A DNA stretch of 64,000 nucleotides from positions 1 to 64,000 of the forward strand of contig NZ_LPZN01000035.1 in assembly GCF_001646655.1 (NCBI RefSeq), in the 5' to 3' direction. The notes below the pieces were generated by a model. It did no database searches. It was not told the origin of the DNA and worked only from the letters and a program-made list of their open reading frames with translations. This document shows positions 41,201 to 50,811 of this stretch, piece after piece. Numbering within the stretch: position 1 is the stretch's first letter; every line of letters begins with the position of its first letter. The stretch comes from Rhodococcus gordoniae (lineage in GTDB: Bacteria > Actinomycetota > Actinomycetes > Mycobacteriales > Mycobacteriaceae). Made by a program: the position numbers and the translations under genes.

Positions 41201-41802
41201 TGCGCCGGTACCGCCTGCGCGACTATCGCGGCCGGCTCGGCGTCGTTCCGCAGGAGGCGCACCTGTTCACGGGCACGGTGGCGACCAACATCGCGTACGG
41301 CCGGCCCGACGCATCACGCGAGGAGATCGAGGCTGCCGCGCGGGCCGTCGGGGCGCTCGACATGGTCGCGGGGCTCTCCGGCGGCATGAATCATCCGGTG
41401 GGTGAGCGCGGGCAGGGTCTGTCGGCGGGCCAGCGGCAACTCATCGCGCTCGCGCGCGCAGAACTGGTGGACCCCGACCTGCTGCTGCTCGACGAGGCCA
41501 CCGCGACCCTCGATCCCGCCACCGAGAAGGCGGTGCTCGAGGCGGGTGCGCGGGTGGCGCGTTCGCGGACGGCCGTAGTGGTGGCGCACCGTCTCGCGAC
41601 CGCCGCTCGCGCCGATCTCGTGGTCGTCATCGACGACGGCCGTATCGTCGAGTGCGGGCCCCACGACGAACTGCGCCGAGCGGGAGGTCTGTACACCACT
41701 TTGTGGCAACTCGCTACCGGTGGTCTCGTTCCGGAGGAGCCCGAGGCCTTGCTCACATCTGCGACGGAAGGATCGAACATGAGATCGTCCTCACGTTTGT
41801 AA
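38212..41802 (+). CDS. Fused two-in-one ABC exporter (Rv0194-like) with crippled first ATPase domain
   Basis: A 1196-residue protein with the order membrane domain 1, ATPase 1, Gly-rich linker, membrane domain 2, ATPase 2, as in the mycobacterial multidrug exporter Rv0194. ATPase 1 has Walker A GPAGSGKT (381-388) and a Q-loop-like LVFDEPFLFSD, but after EGYDTIV (residue 482) the sequence jumps directly to DIGTVDELDERSPVFRRLL, which is normally the end of the domain. The LSGGQ signature, Walker B, D-loop and switch His are thus missing, about 85-90 residues, in frame. ATPase 2 is complete: Walker A GRTGAGKST (966), LSAGQRQLIALARAEL (1070), LLLLDEATATLDP (1088) and VVVAHRLATAARADL. The linker (about 515-560) is Gly/Arg/Pro-rich. 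Both composite ATP sites would be affected, so activity is doubtful. Confidence 0.9.
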   Translation: MAHDPIPRTPGWISRLVAECLKHRRTAVGALAVTVVAALIDITFPLLTKVAVDSATGQGEVPADDLRLIGLAAGAIAAGAVIRFGCQYGRRMLAGRLSLDVQHDLRLRLLGSLQRLDGHGQDRIRTGQVVSRSITDLQLVQGLLAMVPMSAGALLQFVLALVIMMSLSPLLTLVAVVTVPIIGGLVRVVRPKLFAATWSAQQRAADLAQHVEETVTGVRVVKGFGQESRAVDQLEEHGRRLYAERLRAARINAWFSAPLGAIPQFGLVATIALGGWLALDGGITVGTFVAFTAYVATMTATTRTLSQVVIMAQLSRAAVERVYEVIDTEPDVADPPHPVALPDGPLGVHLKDVTFGFDDDRDVLRGLDLEIAPGETVAIVGPAGSGKTVLSLLLPRFYAPRHGSVCLTADGHDIDVATLRADDLRGAVGLVFDEPFLFSDSVASNIALGRPDASDDEIRAAAAAARADDFVDALPEGYDTIVDIGTVDELDERSPVFRRLLSTDEDVVPDAERPVAAGELWPEGHEDEPSGAVVDTAAPGGGRGGPGGGGRGGPMPGALGAVAPTPELRAAVAALPPATETPGSDPALQSDSLRLPDPQFRLWTTLRPVRALLALVVLCLAVESLTSIAFPSLVRFAVDRGVTPGEPSRLWQATAAGVVLALLGWIAVAILTVLTARAGERVLFGLRVRSYAHLQRLGLDYYERELSGRIMTRMTTDVDALSQFIQTGLSTAVVAVLTLTGISVALIATDLSLALVVLAVLPVLVVATLWFRKISGTAYAQSRERISVVNADFQENVTGLRAAQAYRREETAARRFAERAEAYRRSRLRSQRAISLYFPFITFLSDLALAAVVFVGAREVASGAVGPGVLIAFVLYLNLLFAPIQQLSQVFDGYQQARVGLHRIGDLLRTESSLESAQEGTVAVTGHLRGDVHLREVGFRYREAEREALSGVDLRIPAGSTVALVGRTGAGKSTVVKLLARFYDPTSGSVRVDETDLRRYRLRDYRGRLGVVPQEAHLFTGTVATNIAYGRPDASREEIEAAARAVGALDMVAGLSGGMNHPVGERGQGLSAGQRQLIALARAELVDPDLLLLDEATATLDPATEKAVLEAGARVARSRTAVVVAHRLATAARADLVVVIDDGRIVECGPHDELRRAGGLYTTLWQLATGGLVPEEPEALLTSATEGSNMRSSSRL

Positions 41803-42005
41803 CGGGGTGCGCGCTGCGCCGATGCACCTTTGAGGGAATAATCGGCTCTCGAGAACCGTCATCGATGGAGACCCCATCGCACCAGATTGTGAGCTAGCCC
41901 ACCGACATGAGCGGTCAGTTCGGATCGTCACATGCCACGGGCTAGCCTCATATTCACAGGCGCTCCGATCGGGTACCGAAGAAAGAAACGAGGCGAACAA
42001 CTGCC

Positions 42006-45000
42006 GTGAGCAGCAGCTCTACATCACAGTTCGGACAGAACCAGTGGTTGGTTGACGAGATGTACCAGCGCTTCCAGGACGACCCTTCGTCCGTGGACGC
42101 GAGTTGGCACGAATTTCTGACCGACTATTCGCCGGAAGCTGCGGTGGCCGGAGGTACCAACGGCTCCGACACCGCCACGACCGAGAAGCCCGCGCCGAGC
42201 ACCGCATCTGCGCCGAGTTCCTCCGCTTCGGCCCCCACCGAGCCCGCACCGAAGGCCCAGGCCGCGCCGGCGAAGCCCGCACCGAAGGCCGAGACCAAGC
42301 CTGCAACCCAGCCGAAGGCCCAGGCCGCGCCGGCGAAGCCGGCCCCGAAGCCGGCAGCTGCCCCGTCGGCCCCGGCCGCCGAGGAGAAGAAGGTTCTGCG
42401 CGGCGCCGCTGCTGCCGTTGCGAAGAACATGAACGCCTCGCTGTCGATCCCGACGGCCACCAGTGTTCGCGCGGTCCCCGCGAAGTTGATGTTCGACAAC
42501 CGCATCGTCATCAACAACCATCTCGCCCGCACCCGGGGCGGCAAGGTCTCGTTCACCCACATCCTCGGTTACGCGATCGTCCAGGCGGTCAAGGCGTTCC
42601 CGAACATGAACAACCACTTCGCCGAGATCGACGGCAAGCCGAACCTGGTCGTGCCGCAGCACACCAACCTCGGTCTCGCCATCGACCTGCCGGGCAAGAA
42701 CGGCCAGCGTTCGCTCGTGGTGGCCGCCATCAAGAACTGCGAGACGATGAACTTCGCGCAGTTCTATTCGGCCTACGAGGACATCGTGCGCCGCGCCCGC
42801 GACGGCAAGCTCACCGGCGACGACTTCTCGGGTGTCACGATCTCGCTGACCAACCCGGGCGGCATCGGCACCGTGCACTCGGTTCCGCGTCTGATGCAGG
42901 GCCAGGGCGCGATCATCGGCGCCGGTGCGATGGAGTACCCCGCCGAGTTCCAGGGCGCGTCCGACGAGCGGATCGCCGAGATGGGGATCGGCAAGCTGCT
43001 GACGCTCACCTCCACCTACGACCACCGCGTGATCCAGGGCGCGGAGTCGGGTGAGTTCCTGAAGAAGATCCACGAGCTGCTCATCAGCGACGACTTCTAC
43101 GACGGCGTCTTCCACACCCTGCACATCCCCTACGAGCCGGTCCGCTGGCGCAAGGACGTGCCGGAAGGCCTCGTCGACAAGCACACCCGTGTGCTCGAGC
43201 TCATCGCCGCCTACCGCAGCCGCGGCCACCTCATGGCCGACACCGATCCGTTGCAGTTCGTGCGCGACAAGTTCCGCTCGCATCCCGACCTCGACGTCAC
43301 GACCCACGACCTGACACTGTGGGATCTCGATCGCGAGTTCAACGTCGGCGGCTTCCACGGCCGCCAGAAGATGAAGCTGCGCGACGTGCTGTCGGTGCTG
43401 CGCGACGCGTACTGCCGCCACGTCGGTGTCGAGTACACCCACATCCTCGAGCCCGAGCAGCAGCAGTGGCTGCAGGAGCGCGTCGAGGCGCACCACGTCA
43501 AGCCGACGGTCGCCCAGCAGAAGTACATCCTGAGCCGCCTCAACGCCGCCGAGGCGTTCGAGACGTTCCTGCAGACCAAGTACGTCGGTCAGAAGCGCTT
43601 CTCGCTCGAGGGCGCCGAATCGGTCATCCCGATGATGGACGCGATCATCGACCAGGCCGCCGAGCACACGCTCGACGAGGTCGCCATCGCGATGCCGCAC
43701 CGTGGCCGCCTGAACGTGCTCGCCAACATCGTCGGCAAGCCGTACTCGCAGATCTTCTCCGAGTTCGAGGGCAACCTGAACCCGGCCGCAGCTCACGGTT
43801 CCGGCGACGTGAAGTACCACCTCGGTGCCGAGGGCACCTACATCCAGATGTTCGGCGACAACGACATCAAGGTCTCGCTCACCGCGAACCCCTCGCACCT
43901 CGAGGCGGTCAACCCGGTGCTCGAGGGCCTCGTCCGCGCCAAGCAGGACATCCTCGACAAGGGCGAGGACGGCTTCACCGTCCTGCCGCTGCTGCTGCAC
44001 GGCGACGCTGCGTTCGCCGGTCAGGGTGTCGTGGCGGAGACCCTCAACCTCGCACTGCTGCGCGGCTACCGCACCGGCGGCACCGTGCACATCGTCGTCA
44101 ACAACCAGGTGGGCTTCACCACCGCGCCGGAGCACTCGCGTTCGTCCGAGTACTGCACCGACGTGGCGAAGATGATCGGTGCGCCGATCTTCCACGTCAA
44201 CGGCGACGATCCCGAGGCCTGCGTGTGGGTCGCGAAGCTCGCCGTGGACTTCCGCGAGAAGTTCCACAAGGACGTCGTCATCGACATGATCTGCTACCGC
44301 CGTCGCGGTCACAACGAGGGCGACGACCCGTCGATGACCCAGCCCGCGATGTACGACGTGATCGACACCAAGCGCAGCGTCCGCAAGAGCTACACCGAGG
44401 CCCTGATCGGCCGCGGCGACATCTCGCTCAAGGAAGCGGAAGACGCCCTGCGCGACTACCAGGGACAGCTCGAACGCGTCTTCAACGAAGTCCGCGAACT
44501 CGAGAAGTACCAGCCGGAGCCGTCGGAGTCGGTCGAGCTCGACCAGACCCCGCCCAAGCGTCTCGACACCTCCGTCGACCGTTCGGTGCTCGAGCGGATC
44601 GGCGACGCCTTCGCCGAGGCACCCGAGGGCTTCACCGTCCACCCGCGCGTCAAGCCGGTGCTCGAGAAGCGTCGCGAGATGTCGCGCAACGGCAAGATCG
44701 ACTGGGCGTTCGCCGAGTTGCTCGCGTTCGGTTCGCTGGCCGAGGAAGGCGCCCTGGTGCGTCTGGCCGGTCAGGACTCGCGTCGCGGCACGTTCACGCA
44801 GCGCCACTCGGTCATCATCGACCGCAAGACCGGCGACGAGTACAGCCCGCTGGCTTCGCTGGCCACTCAGGCCGGCAACGGCGGTCGCTTCATGGTCTAC
44901 GACTCGGCGCTGACCGAGTTCGCGGGTCTGGGCTTCGAGTACGGCTACTCGGTGGGCAACCCCGACGCGCTCGTGCTGTGGGAGGCGCAGTTCGGCGACT

Positions 45001-45749
45001 TCGTCAACGGCGCGCAGTCCATCATCGACGAGTTCATCTCGTCCGGTGAGGCCAAGTGGGGGCAGCTCTCCGACGTCGTGCTGCTGCTGCCGCACGGCCA
45101 CGAGGGCCAGGGTCCCGACCACACCTCGGGTCGCATCGAGCGCTGGTTGCAGCTGTGCGCCGAGGGCTCGATGACGGTCGCGGTTCCGTCGACCCCGGCG
45201 AGCTACTTCCACCTGCTGCGTCGTCACCATCTCGACGGCATCCGGCGCCCGCTGGTGGTGTTCACGCCGAAGTCGATGCTGCGCAACAAGGCCGCGGTCA
45301 GCAACGTCGAGGACTTCACGCAGGGCAAGTTCCGCTCGCTGCTCGAAGAGGTTCCCTACGAGGAGGGCACGGCCGACCGGTCGAAGGCCACCCGCGTGCT
45401 GCTGACCTCCGGCAAGATCTACTGGGAACTGCTGGCGAAGAAGCAGAAGGAAGGTCGTGACGACGTCGCGATCGTGCGCATCGAGCAGCTGTACCCGGTG
45501 CCGCGTCGTCGCATCGCCGAGACCCTCGAGCAGTACCCGAACGCGTCCGAGTTCTTCTGGGTGCAGGAGGAGCCGGCGAACCAGGGTGCGTGGCCGTTCC
45601 TCGGCCTCGCCCTGCCGGAACTGCTGCCCGAGAAGCTCAGCGGGATCAAGCGCGTGTCGCGTCGTGCGATGTCGGCACCGTCGTCCGGTTCGAGCAAGGT
45701 CCACGCTGTCGAGCAGCAGGAGATCCTCGAGAAGGCCTTCGGTCGCTAG
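42006..45749 (+). CDS. kgd: Multifunctional 2-oxoglutarate decarboxylase/dehydrogenase E1 with fused E2 domain
   Basis: A 1247-residue TCA-cycle enzyme unique to Actinobacteria: an E2-like succinyltransferase domain fused to the thiamine-dependent 2-oxoglutarate E1. The N-terminal segment ([13 protein letters not shown] to HEFL) recruits partners; residues ~45-125 are an Ala/Pro/Lys linker. The E2 catalytic domain follows with the [17 protein letters not shown] active-site motif (His near 340). The E1 part contains [11 protein letters not shown] (about 565), [11 protein letters not shown] (thiamine loop) and [14 protein letters not shown] (His near 769). It lacks a lipoyl domain, as expected. 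In mycobacteria it is inhibited by the FHA protein GarA/OdhI, which binds near the N-terminus. The GTG start has only a distant GAGG. Confidence 0.96.
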   Translation: MSSSSTSQFGQNQWLVDEMYQRFQDDPSSVDASWHEFLTDYSPEAAVAGGTNGSDTATTEKPAPSTASAPSSSASAPTEPAPKAQAAPAKPAPKAETKPATQPKAQAAPAKPAPKPAAAPSAPAAEEKKVLRGAAAAVAKNMNASLSIPTATSVRAVPAKLMFDNRIVINNHLARTRGGKVSFTHILGYAIVQAVKAFPNMNNHFAEIDGKPNLVVPQHTNLGLAIDLPGKNGQRSLVVAAIKNCETMNFAQFYSAYEDIVRRARDGKLTGDDFSGVTISLTNPGGIGTVHSVPRLMQGQGAIIGAGAMEYPAEFQGASDERIAEMGIGKLLTLTSTYDHRVIQGAESGEFLKKIHELLISDDFYDGVFHTLHIPYEPVRWRKDVPEGLVDKHTRVLELIAAYRSRGHLMADTDPLQFVRDKFRSHPDLDVTTHDLTLWDLDREFNVGGFHGRQKMKLRDVLSVLRDAYCRHVGVEYTHILEPEQQQWLQERVEAHHVKPTVAQQKYILSRLNAAEAFETFLQTKYVGQKRFSLEGAESVIPMMDAIIDQAAEHTLDEVAIAMPHRGRLNVLANIVGKPYSQIFSEFEGNLNPAAAHGSGDVKYHLGAEGTYIQMFGDNDIKVSLTANPSHLEAVNPVLEGLVRAKQDILDKGEDGFTVLPLLLHGDAAFAGQGVVAETLNLALLRGYRTGGTVHIVVNNQVGFTTAPEHSRSSEYCTDVAKMIGAPIFHVNGDDPEACVWVAKLAVDFREKFHKDVVIDMICYRRRGHNEGDDPSMTQPAMYDVIDTKRSVRKSYTEALIGRGDISLKEAEDALRDYQGQLERVFNEVRELEKYQPEPSESVELDQTPPKRLDTSVDRSVLERIGDAFAEAPEGFTVHPRVKPVLEKRREMSRNGKIDWAFAELLAFGSLAEEGALVRLAGQDSRRGTFTQRHSVIIDRKTGDEYSPLASLATQAGNGGRFMVYDSALTEFAGLGFEYGYSVGNPDALVLWEAQFGDFVNGAQSIIDEFISSGEAKWGQLSDVVLLLPHGHEGQGPDHTSGRIERWLQLCAEGSMTVAVPSTPASYFHLLRRHHLDGIRRPLVVFTPKSMLRNKAAVSNVEDFTQGKFRSLLEEVPYEEGTADRSKATRVLLTSGKIYWELLAKKQKEGRDDVAIVRIEQLYPVPRRRIAETLEQYPNASEFFWVQEEPANQGAWPFLGLALPELLPEKLSGIKRVSRRAMSAPSSGSSKVHAVEQQEILEKAFGR

Positions 45750-45790
45750 AAGCCCCGTTTCGGACCCTTCGGGCCCGTGACGGTTCTCAT

Positions 45791-45839
45791 GTGAGCCGGG
45801 TCGATTCGTCCCCCTTCAGGGGCGATCGACCCGGCTCAC
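45791..45839. terminator. Terminator after kgd
   Basis: Perfect 15-bp arms (GTGAGCCGGGTCGAT and its complement) with an inner CCCC/GGGG stem. No T-tract, but the stem is very stable and follows the kgd stop by 41 bp. Confidence 0.85.
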
Positions 45840-45903
45840 GCCTTTTCCGGGGTGTTTCGGCCCGGACGTGACGGGCACCCTTCCGGAGACCCCGATCGCG
45901 TCC

Positions 45904-45912
45904 TGTGAGGAG
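45904..45912 (+). promoter_or_regulatory. Ribosome binding site deciding the TPP-enzyme start
   Basis: GTGAGGAGC lies about 6 nt before the ATG at 45919. The in-frame ATG at 45868 has no such site. Confidence 0.55.
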
Positions 45913-45918
45913 CTACCG

Positions 45919-47712
45919 ATGGCGAACCGGACCGTGGCCGACTACCTGTTGCACCGCCTGCGCGAATGGGGGGTGGACCACGTCTTCGGCTATCCCGGGG
46001 ACGGCATCAACGGGATTCTCGCCGCCTGGACCCGCACCGGCAACGATCCGGTCTTCGTGCAGTCGCGGCACGAGGAGATGAGTGCCTTCGAGGCGGTCGG
46101 CTACGCGAAGTTCACGGGCAGGCCCGGGGTGTGCATGGCGACCTCCGGCCCCGGTGCGATCCATCTGCTCAACGGCCTCTACGACGCGAAACTCGACCAC
46201 GTGCCGGTGGTGGCGATCGTGGGTCAGACCGACCGCTCGGCGATGGGCGGGTCGTACCAGCAGGAAGTGGACCTGCACACGCTGTACAAGGATGTGGCGT
46301 CGGCCTTCGTGGAGACGGTCACGGTGCCCGAGCAGTTGCCCAACGTCCTCGACCGGGCGATGCGCACCGCCATCGCGTACCGCACGCCGACGGCGGTGAT
46401 CATCCACGGCGACGTGCAGGAACTCGAGTACTCCCCGCCCGGCCACGAGTTCAAGATGGTGCCGTCGAGCATCGGTTTCGACCGGCCCCGCGTCGCGCCG
46501 GACGACGACGCGATCGCACGTGCCGCCGACGTACTCAACGCGGGGAACAAGGTCGCGATGCTCGTCGGCAGCGGTGCTCGCGGCGCCCGGGCGCAACTCG
46601 AGCAGGTCGCGGATCTGCTCGGCGCGGGGGTGGCGAAGGCCCTGCTGGGCAAGGACGTGCTGCCCGACGACCTGCCGTGGGTCACCGGATCGATCGGGCT
46701 GCTGGGAACCCGCCCCACCCACGAGATGATGACGGAGTGCGACACCCTGCTCATCGTCGGCTCGAGTCTCCCCTACAGCCAGTTCCTTCCGGAATACGAG
46801 CAGGCACGCAGCGTGCAGATCGACATCGACGCGCGCATGATCGGGATGCGCTATCCGAACGAGGTCAACCTCGTTGCCGATGCCGCGGCGGCGCTCGACG
46901 CGCTCATCCCCCTGCTGCAGCGCAAACAGGACCGTTCGTGGCGCGAGCGCATCGAGCAGAACGTGCAGCGCTGGTGGCAGATCATGGGGCAGCAGGCCGA
47001 GGTGGAGACGGAGTTCGTCAACCCGCTGCGGATGTTCGCCGAGGCCTCACCGCGGCTGCCCGACAACGCGATCGTCACCGCCGATTCGGGTTCGGCCGCC
47101 AACTGGTATGCGCGCCAACTGCGGTTCCGCGGCGACATGCGCGGTTCGCTGTCGGGCACCCTCGCGACGATGGGACCGGCCGTGCCGTACGGAATCGGCG
47201 CGAAGTTCGGGCACCCCGACCGTCCGGTGATCGCCTTCGCCGGCGACGGTGCGATGCAGATGAACGGCATGGCCGAACTGATCACCATCCAGCGGTACCG
47301 GCAGCAGTGGGGGGACCCGCGGCTCGTCGTCGCGATCATCCACAACAATGATCTCAACCAGGTGACCTGGGAAATGCGCGCGATGGGCGGGGCACCGAAA
47401 TTCGCGGAGTCCCAGTCGCTTCCGGACGTCGACTACGCCGCCTTCGCGCGCAGCCTCGGGCTGGGCGGCGAAACCGTGAAGTCCCCGGACGAGATGGGCC
47501 CGGCCTGGGATCGCGCCCTGGCTGCGGATCGTCCGACGGTGCTCGACGTGTACACCGATCCGGACATGCCGCCGATCCCGCCGCACGCGACGTGGGAACA
47601 GTTCACCGACGTCGCCAAGGCCGTCCTGTCCGGTGACGAGAACCGTTGGGGCTTCGTGAAACAGGGCGTCAAGACGAAGCTGCAGGAGTACCTTCCCGGG
47701 CACGACCGCTGA
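45919..47712 (+). CDS. Thiamine-diphosphate-dependent oxidase/decarboxylase, pyruvate-oxidase-like
   Basis: A 597-residue enzyme of the acetolactate synthase/pyruvate oxidase family. The N-terminal Pyr domain has VDHVFGYPGDGINGI and the catalytic Glu in SRHEEMSAFEAVGYAKF (about 50). The central domain is FAD/UDP-type (VGSGARGA, TGSIGLLGTRPTHEMM). The C-terminal PP domain has the cofactor motif GDGAMQMNGMAELITI ending in HNN (about 452-480). It most resembles PoxB-type quinone-linked pyruvate dehydrogenases, but glyoxylate carboligase- or sulfopyruvate-like activity cannot be excluded. Its 3' end overlaps the convergent TetR gene by 44 bp. Start chosen by the Shine-Dalgarno. Confidence 0.8.
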   Translation: MANRTVADYLLHRLREWGVDHVFGYPGDGINGILAAWTRTGNDPVFVQSRHEEMSAFEAVGYAKFTGRPGVCMATSGPGAIHLLNGLYDAKLDHVPVVAIVGQTDRSAMGGSYQQEVDLHTLYKDVASAFVETVTVPEQLPNVLDRAMRTAIAYRTPTAVIIHGDVQELEYSPPGHEFKMVPSSIGFDRPRVAPDDDAIARAADVLNAGNKVAMLVGSGARGARAQLEQVADLLGAGVAKALLGKDVLPDDLPWVTGSIGLLGTRPTHEMMTECDTLLIVGSSLPYSQFLPEYEQARSVQIDIDARMIGMRYPNEVNLVADAAAALDALIPLLQRKQDRSWRERIEQNVQRWWQIMGQQAEVETEFVNPLRMFAEASPRLPDNAIVTADSGSAANWYARQLRFRGDMRGSLSGTLATMGPAVPYGIGAKFGHPDRPVIAFAGDGAMQMNGMAELITIQRYRQQWGDPRLVVAIIHNNDLNQVTWEMRAMGGAPKFAESQSLPDVDYAAFARSLGLGGETVKSPDEMGPAWDRALAADRPTVLDVYTDPDMPPIPPHATWEQFTDVAKAVLSGDENRWGFVKQGVKTKLQEYLPGHDR

Positions 47713-48346
47713 GATCGCCCCCGGCGTGATCCTGGAGCGAATGTGCGGCCAGGGCCACGCCGGACAGCGCAGCGATGGCCAGCTCGACGAACTCGTCGCG
47801 GGTGAGTTCGGGGTCGCGCAGCCACGCGATGGTCGTGTCCTCGACGAAGGCCACCCACCCACGGACCGCGAGTCGCACGGCAGGGGCCGGTTCGATCCCG
47901 ATGGCGGGCAGGTGCGCGACGGTCCGCTCGACCATCGCCGTGCGGGTGTCCTCGAACGCCGCGCGCATGTCGGGATCGCCGCTGGTGGCGCCGCGCAGGA
48001 TCGACACGTACATGTCGCGGCGCCGGGTGACGTAGTCGACGTACGCGACGAGCGTGCCCCGCAGCATCTCGACGGGTTCGAGGTCCTCGTCCGGCGCGGT
48101 GTACTCGACGAGGTCCCGGCCGACACACCGCACGAGTTCGACGTGAAAGTCGTGCTTCGAGGCGAAGTAGTGGAACAGCAGGCCCTTCGAGACCCCGGCC
48201 CGGTCGGCGACCTCCTCCACGGAGATCTGCTCGAGCGGCCGCTCGGCGAGCAACTCGAGCCCCTGTCCGATCAGCTGGGCCCGGCGTTGCGCGGGACCGA
48301 GGCGGGTCCGGCGGGGTTCGGGACTGTCTTCTGCCACGCCCCCCAT
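47669..48346 (-). CDS. TetR-family regulator of the adjacent monooxygenase operon
   Basis: A 225-residue regulator. The DNA-binding helices are in QISVEEVADRAGVSKGLLFHYFASKHDF (about 39-66) and the ligand domain is helical, ending DHAGGDLSG. It is divergent from the monooxygenase operon; the perfect palindrome at 48369-48386 lies between the two starts and over the -35 box of the operon, so auto- and operon repression is likely. The 3' end overlaps the end of the upstream TPP enzyme gene on the other strand by 44 bp. In M. tuberculosis the analogous mymA operon is controlled by an AraC regulator (VirS), not a TetR. Confidence 0.9.
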   Translation of the reverse strand: MGGVAEDSPEPRRTRLGPAQRRAQLIGQGLELLAERPLEQISVEEVADRAGVSKGLLFHYFASKHDFHVELVRCVGRDLVEYTAPDEDLEPVEMLRGTLVAYVDYVTRRRDMYVSILRGATSGDPDMRAAFEDTRTAMVERTVAHLPAIGIEPAPAVRLAVRGWVAFVEDTTIAWLRDPELTRDEFVELAIAALSGVALAAHSLQDHAGGDLSGRAREGTPAASS

Positions 48347-48368
48347 GCAAACACCGTTATTGAATTAT

Positions 48369-48409
48369 GGTCAACAAGTGTTGACCAGGTCACTGGAACG
48401 CTCTAGCCT
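48369..48409. promoter_or_regulatory. TetR operator and leaderless promoter of the monooxygenase operon
   Basis: GGTCAACAAGTGTTGACC (48369-48386) has perfect 8-bp arms. Its right arm contains the -35 box TTGACC (48381-48386); after a 17-bp spacer comes TAGCCT (48404-48409), 7 nt before the ATG at 48417. The minus strand of the same site shows CATAAT, a -10 candidate for the TetR gene. Confidence 0.75.
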
Positions 48410-48416
48410 CAAGTAC

Positions 48417-49979
48417 ATGAGTCTTCCGGTTACAGATACCGTCGCCGACGCGAAGATCCGTCAGGTCGACACGCTGATCATCGGCAGCGGGTTCGCCGGG
48501 CTCGGTGCAGCCATCCGACTGTCGCAGGCAGGCAAGGACTTCCTCGTACTCGAACGCGCGTCCGAGGTCGGCGGCACCTGGCGCGACAACACCTACCCCG
48601 GCGCCGCGTGCGACGTGCCGTCGAATCTCTACTCCTACTCCTTCGCCCTCAACCCGGGCTGGACGCGCTCGTTCTCGCCGCAACCGGAGATCCAGGAGTA
48701 CATCCGCTCCGTCGCCGACCGGTACGACGTCCGGCGCCGCACCGTCTTCGGATGCGACGTGCAGTCGGCCCGCTGGAACACCGCGACGCACCGCTGGGAC
48801 GTGTCCACCACACGCGGGCGGTACAGCGCCAAGGTCATGATCTCCGCGGTGGGCGCACTGTGCGAGCCGTCGCTGCCCGACATCGAGGGCATTGCCGGCT
48901 TCGAAGGCGAGATCTTCCATTCGGCCCGGTGGAACCACGACGCCGATCTCGCCGGCAAGCGGGTCGCTGTCATCGGCACCGGAGCCTCCGCCATCCAGAT
49001 CGTGCCGGCCATCGCGGGCACCGTCGGACACCTCGACGTCTACCAGCGCACGGCACCGTGGATCCTTCCCCGCTTCGACCGCGAGTACACCGCGCCCGAG
49101 CGATTCGCCTTCCGGTACATCCCCGGCTTCCAGCGCCTCTCGCGCGCCCTGCAGTACACCGCCCGTGAGACCCAGGTCGTGGGCCTGGCCAAGGCACAGG
49201 CCTTCATGAAGCCGCTCGAACTCGCCGCGCGCCTCCAGGTCCGCCGGCAGATCCGCGACAAGGAACTGCGACGGAAGGTCACGCCGAACTACGGCATCGG
49301 CTGCAAGCGCATGCTGATCTCGAACAACTACTACCCCGCGCTCGACCGGCCGAACGTCGACCTCGTCACCGACGGCATCGCCCGCGTCACCCCGCGCGGC
49401 ATCGTCACGAAAGACGGCACCGAACGCGAGGTCGATGCGATCGTCGTCGCGACCGGCTTCCACGTCACCGATTCCCCGACCTTCGCCGGTATCTTCGGCA
49501 AGGACGGCCGTTCACTGGCCGAGGTCTTCGACGAGACCGGCATGCAGGGGTACAAGGGCAGCTCGGTCGCCGGTTTCCCCAACCTGTTCTTCCTCGTCGG
49601 CCCGAACACCGGACTCGGCCACACCTCGATGGTGTACATGATCGAGTCGCAGCTCGGCTACGTCGTCGACGCGATCCGCACGATCGACCGCAATCGCATC
49701 GGCACGGTCGAGGTCCGCGAGGACGTGCAGGACGAGTACAACCGCGAGCTGCAGCGCGCGATGCGCTCGAGCGTGTGGAACAACGGCGGGTGTGCGAGCT
49801 GGTATCTCGACAAGCACGGCAACAACACCACGCTGTGGCCGGGATTCACCTTCGAATTCCGTCGCATCACAAGGCGATTCGACCTCGACGCGTACCGCAG
49901 CGTTGCCGGGTCGGATCTCCCCGTCGCCACCGACCGTCCCGCGCAGGAGCGCACGTCCCGAGAGGCAGCAGTTCGATGA
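48417..49979 (+). CDS. Flavin-containing Baeyer-Villiger-type monooxygenase (MymA-like)
   Basis: A 520-residue FAD/NADPH monooxygenase. The FAD loop GSGFAGLGAA is at about 26-35, followed by the GGTWRDNTYPGAACDVPS segment (about 55-72). The fingerprint of Baeyer-Villiger/flavin monooxygenases, F-x-G-x-x-x-H-[ST]-x-x-W, is seen as FEGEIFHSARWNH at about 162. The NADPH loop GTGASAIQ lies near 188 and VATGFHVTDSP near 345. It probably oxidises a ketone or lipid-type compound to an ester, which the esterase encoded two genes downstream could cut. First gene of a coupled operon; leaderless start. Confidence 0.92.
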   Translation: MSLPVTDTVADAKIRQVDTLIIGSGFAGLGAAIRLSQAGKDFLVLERASEVGGTWRDNTYPGAACDVPSNLYSYSFALNPGWTRSFSPQPEIQEYIRSVADRYDVRRRTVFGCDVQSARWNTATHRWDVSTTRGRYSAKVMISAVGALCEPSLPDIEGIAGFEGEIFHSARWNHDADLAGKRVAVIGTGASAIQIVPAIAGTVGHLDVYQRTAPWILPRFDREYTAPERFAFRYIPGFQRLSRALQYTARETQVVGLAKAQAFMKPLELAARLQVRRQIRDKELRRKVTPNYGIGCKRMLISNNYYPALDRPNVDLVTDGIARVTPRGIVTKDGTEREVDAIVVATGFHVTDSPTFAGIFGKDGRSLAEVFDETGMQGYKGSSVAGFPNLFFLVGPNTGLGHTSMVYMIESQLGYVVDAIRTIDRNRIGTVEVREDVQDEYNRELQRAMRSSVWNNGGCASWYLDKHGNNTTLWPGFTFEFRRITRRFDLDAYRSVAGSDLPVATDRPAQERTSREAAVR

Positions 49980-50803
49980 GTGATGTCGCAGGCCGGGTCG
50001 TGGTCGTCACGGGAGCGGGTTCCGGGATCGGGCGGGCCCTCGTGCTCGCCCTCGCCGCCGAGGGCGCCCGACTGGCGATCTCGGACGTCGACACCGCCGG
50101 ACTCGAGGAGACCGCCCGTCGCGCACGGGATCTCGGCGCCGAGGTGAAGGCCGACCATCTCGACGTCACCCAGCGGGAGAAGGTCCTCGAGTACGCCGAG
50201 CAGGTCGCCGCCCACTTCGGTGCGGTCCACCAGGTGTACAACAACGCGGGCATCGCCTATCACGGCGACCTCGAGCGCACCGAGTTCAAGGACATCGAGC
50301 GCGTGATGGACGTCGACTTCTGGGGAGTCGTCAACGGCACCAAGGCTTTCCTGCCGTACCTCATCGCGTCCGGTGACGGCCACCTGATCAACGTCTCGAG
50401 CCTGTTCGGGCTGCTGAGCATCCCGGGCCAGGCGGCATACAACTCGGCGAAGTTCGCGGTGCGCGGCTTCACGGAGGCGGTGCGGCAGGAGATGCTCGTC
50501 GCCCGGCATCCCGTGCAGGTCACGTGCGTGCATCCCGGTGGCATCAAGACCGCGATCGCGCGCAACGCCGCCGTCCCGGACGGCGACGACCAGGCGACCT
50601 TCGCGGAGTTCTTCGACCGCAAGCTCGCGCGCACGACCCCCGAGGACGCGGCGAAGACCATCCTCGCCGGTGTGCGGAAGAACAAGGCCCGCGTACTCGT
50701 CGGCGCCGACGCGAAGCTTCTCGATGCCTTCGTCCGTGTGGCCGGACCGGCCTATCAGCGTGTCGTCGCCACCGTGACCTCCCGGGTCGTGCCGAAGGGA
50801 TAG
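49976..50803 (+). CDS. Short-chain dehydrogenase (SadH-like) in the monooxygenase operon
   Basis: A 275-residue SDR. It has VTGAGSGIG (about 11-19), the NNAGIAYHGD motif (about 87), the catalytic YNSAKFAVRG (Tyr-x-x-x-Lys, about 153) and HPGGIKTAIAR near 186. Its length and features are like mycobacterial SadH (Rv3085), which belongs to the mymA operon. It would interconvert an alcohol and the ketone used by the monooxygenase. Its ATG overlaps the monooxygenase stop by 4 bp. Confidence 0.9.
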   Translation: MSDVAGRVVVVTGAGSGIGRALVLALAAEGARLAISDVDTAGLEETARRARDLGAEVKADHLDVTQREKVLEYAEQVAAHFGAVHQVYNNAGIAYHGDLERTEFKDIERVMDVDFWGVVNGTKAFLPYLIASGDGHLINVSSLFGLLSIPGQAAYNSAKFAVRGFTEAVRQEMLVARHPVQVTCVHPGGIKTAIARNAAVPDGDDQATFAEFFDRKLARTTPEDAAKTILAGVRKNKARVLVGADAKLLDAFVRVAGPAYQRVVATVTSRVVPKG

Positions 50804-50811
50804 GCTGCGGC

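Noticed and set aside
37858-41262. A 1134-residue minus-strand open frame opposite the fused ABC exporter
   Set aside because: Same reason: antisense shadow; Arg/His/Gln-rich without family features.
42024-45704. A 1226-residue minus-strand open frame opposite kgd
   Set aside because: Mirror frame of the highly biased kgd codons; composition is leucine/valine/arginine repeats with no motif.
45868-45918. Upstream ATG start for the TPP enzyme
   Set aside because: The 17 extra residues are not family-like, and the ATG at 45919 has a GAGGAG ribosome binding site.
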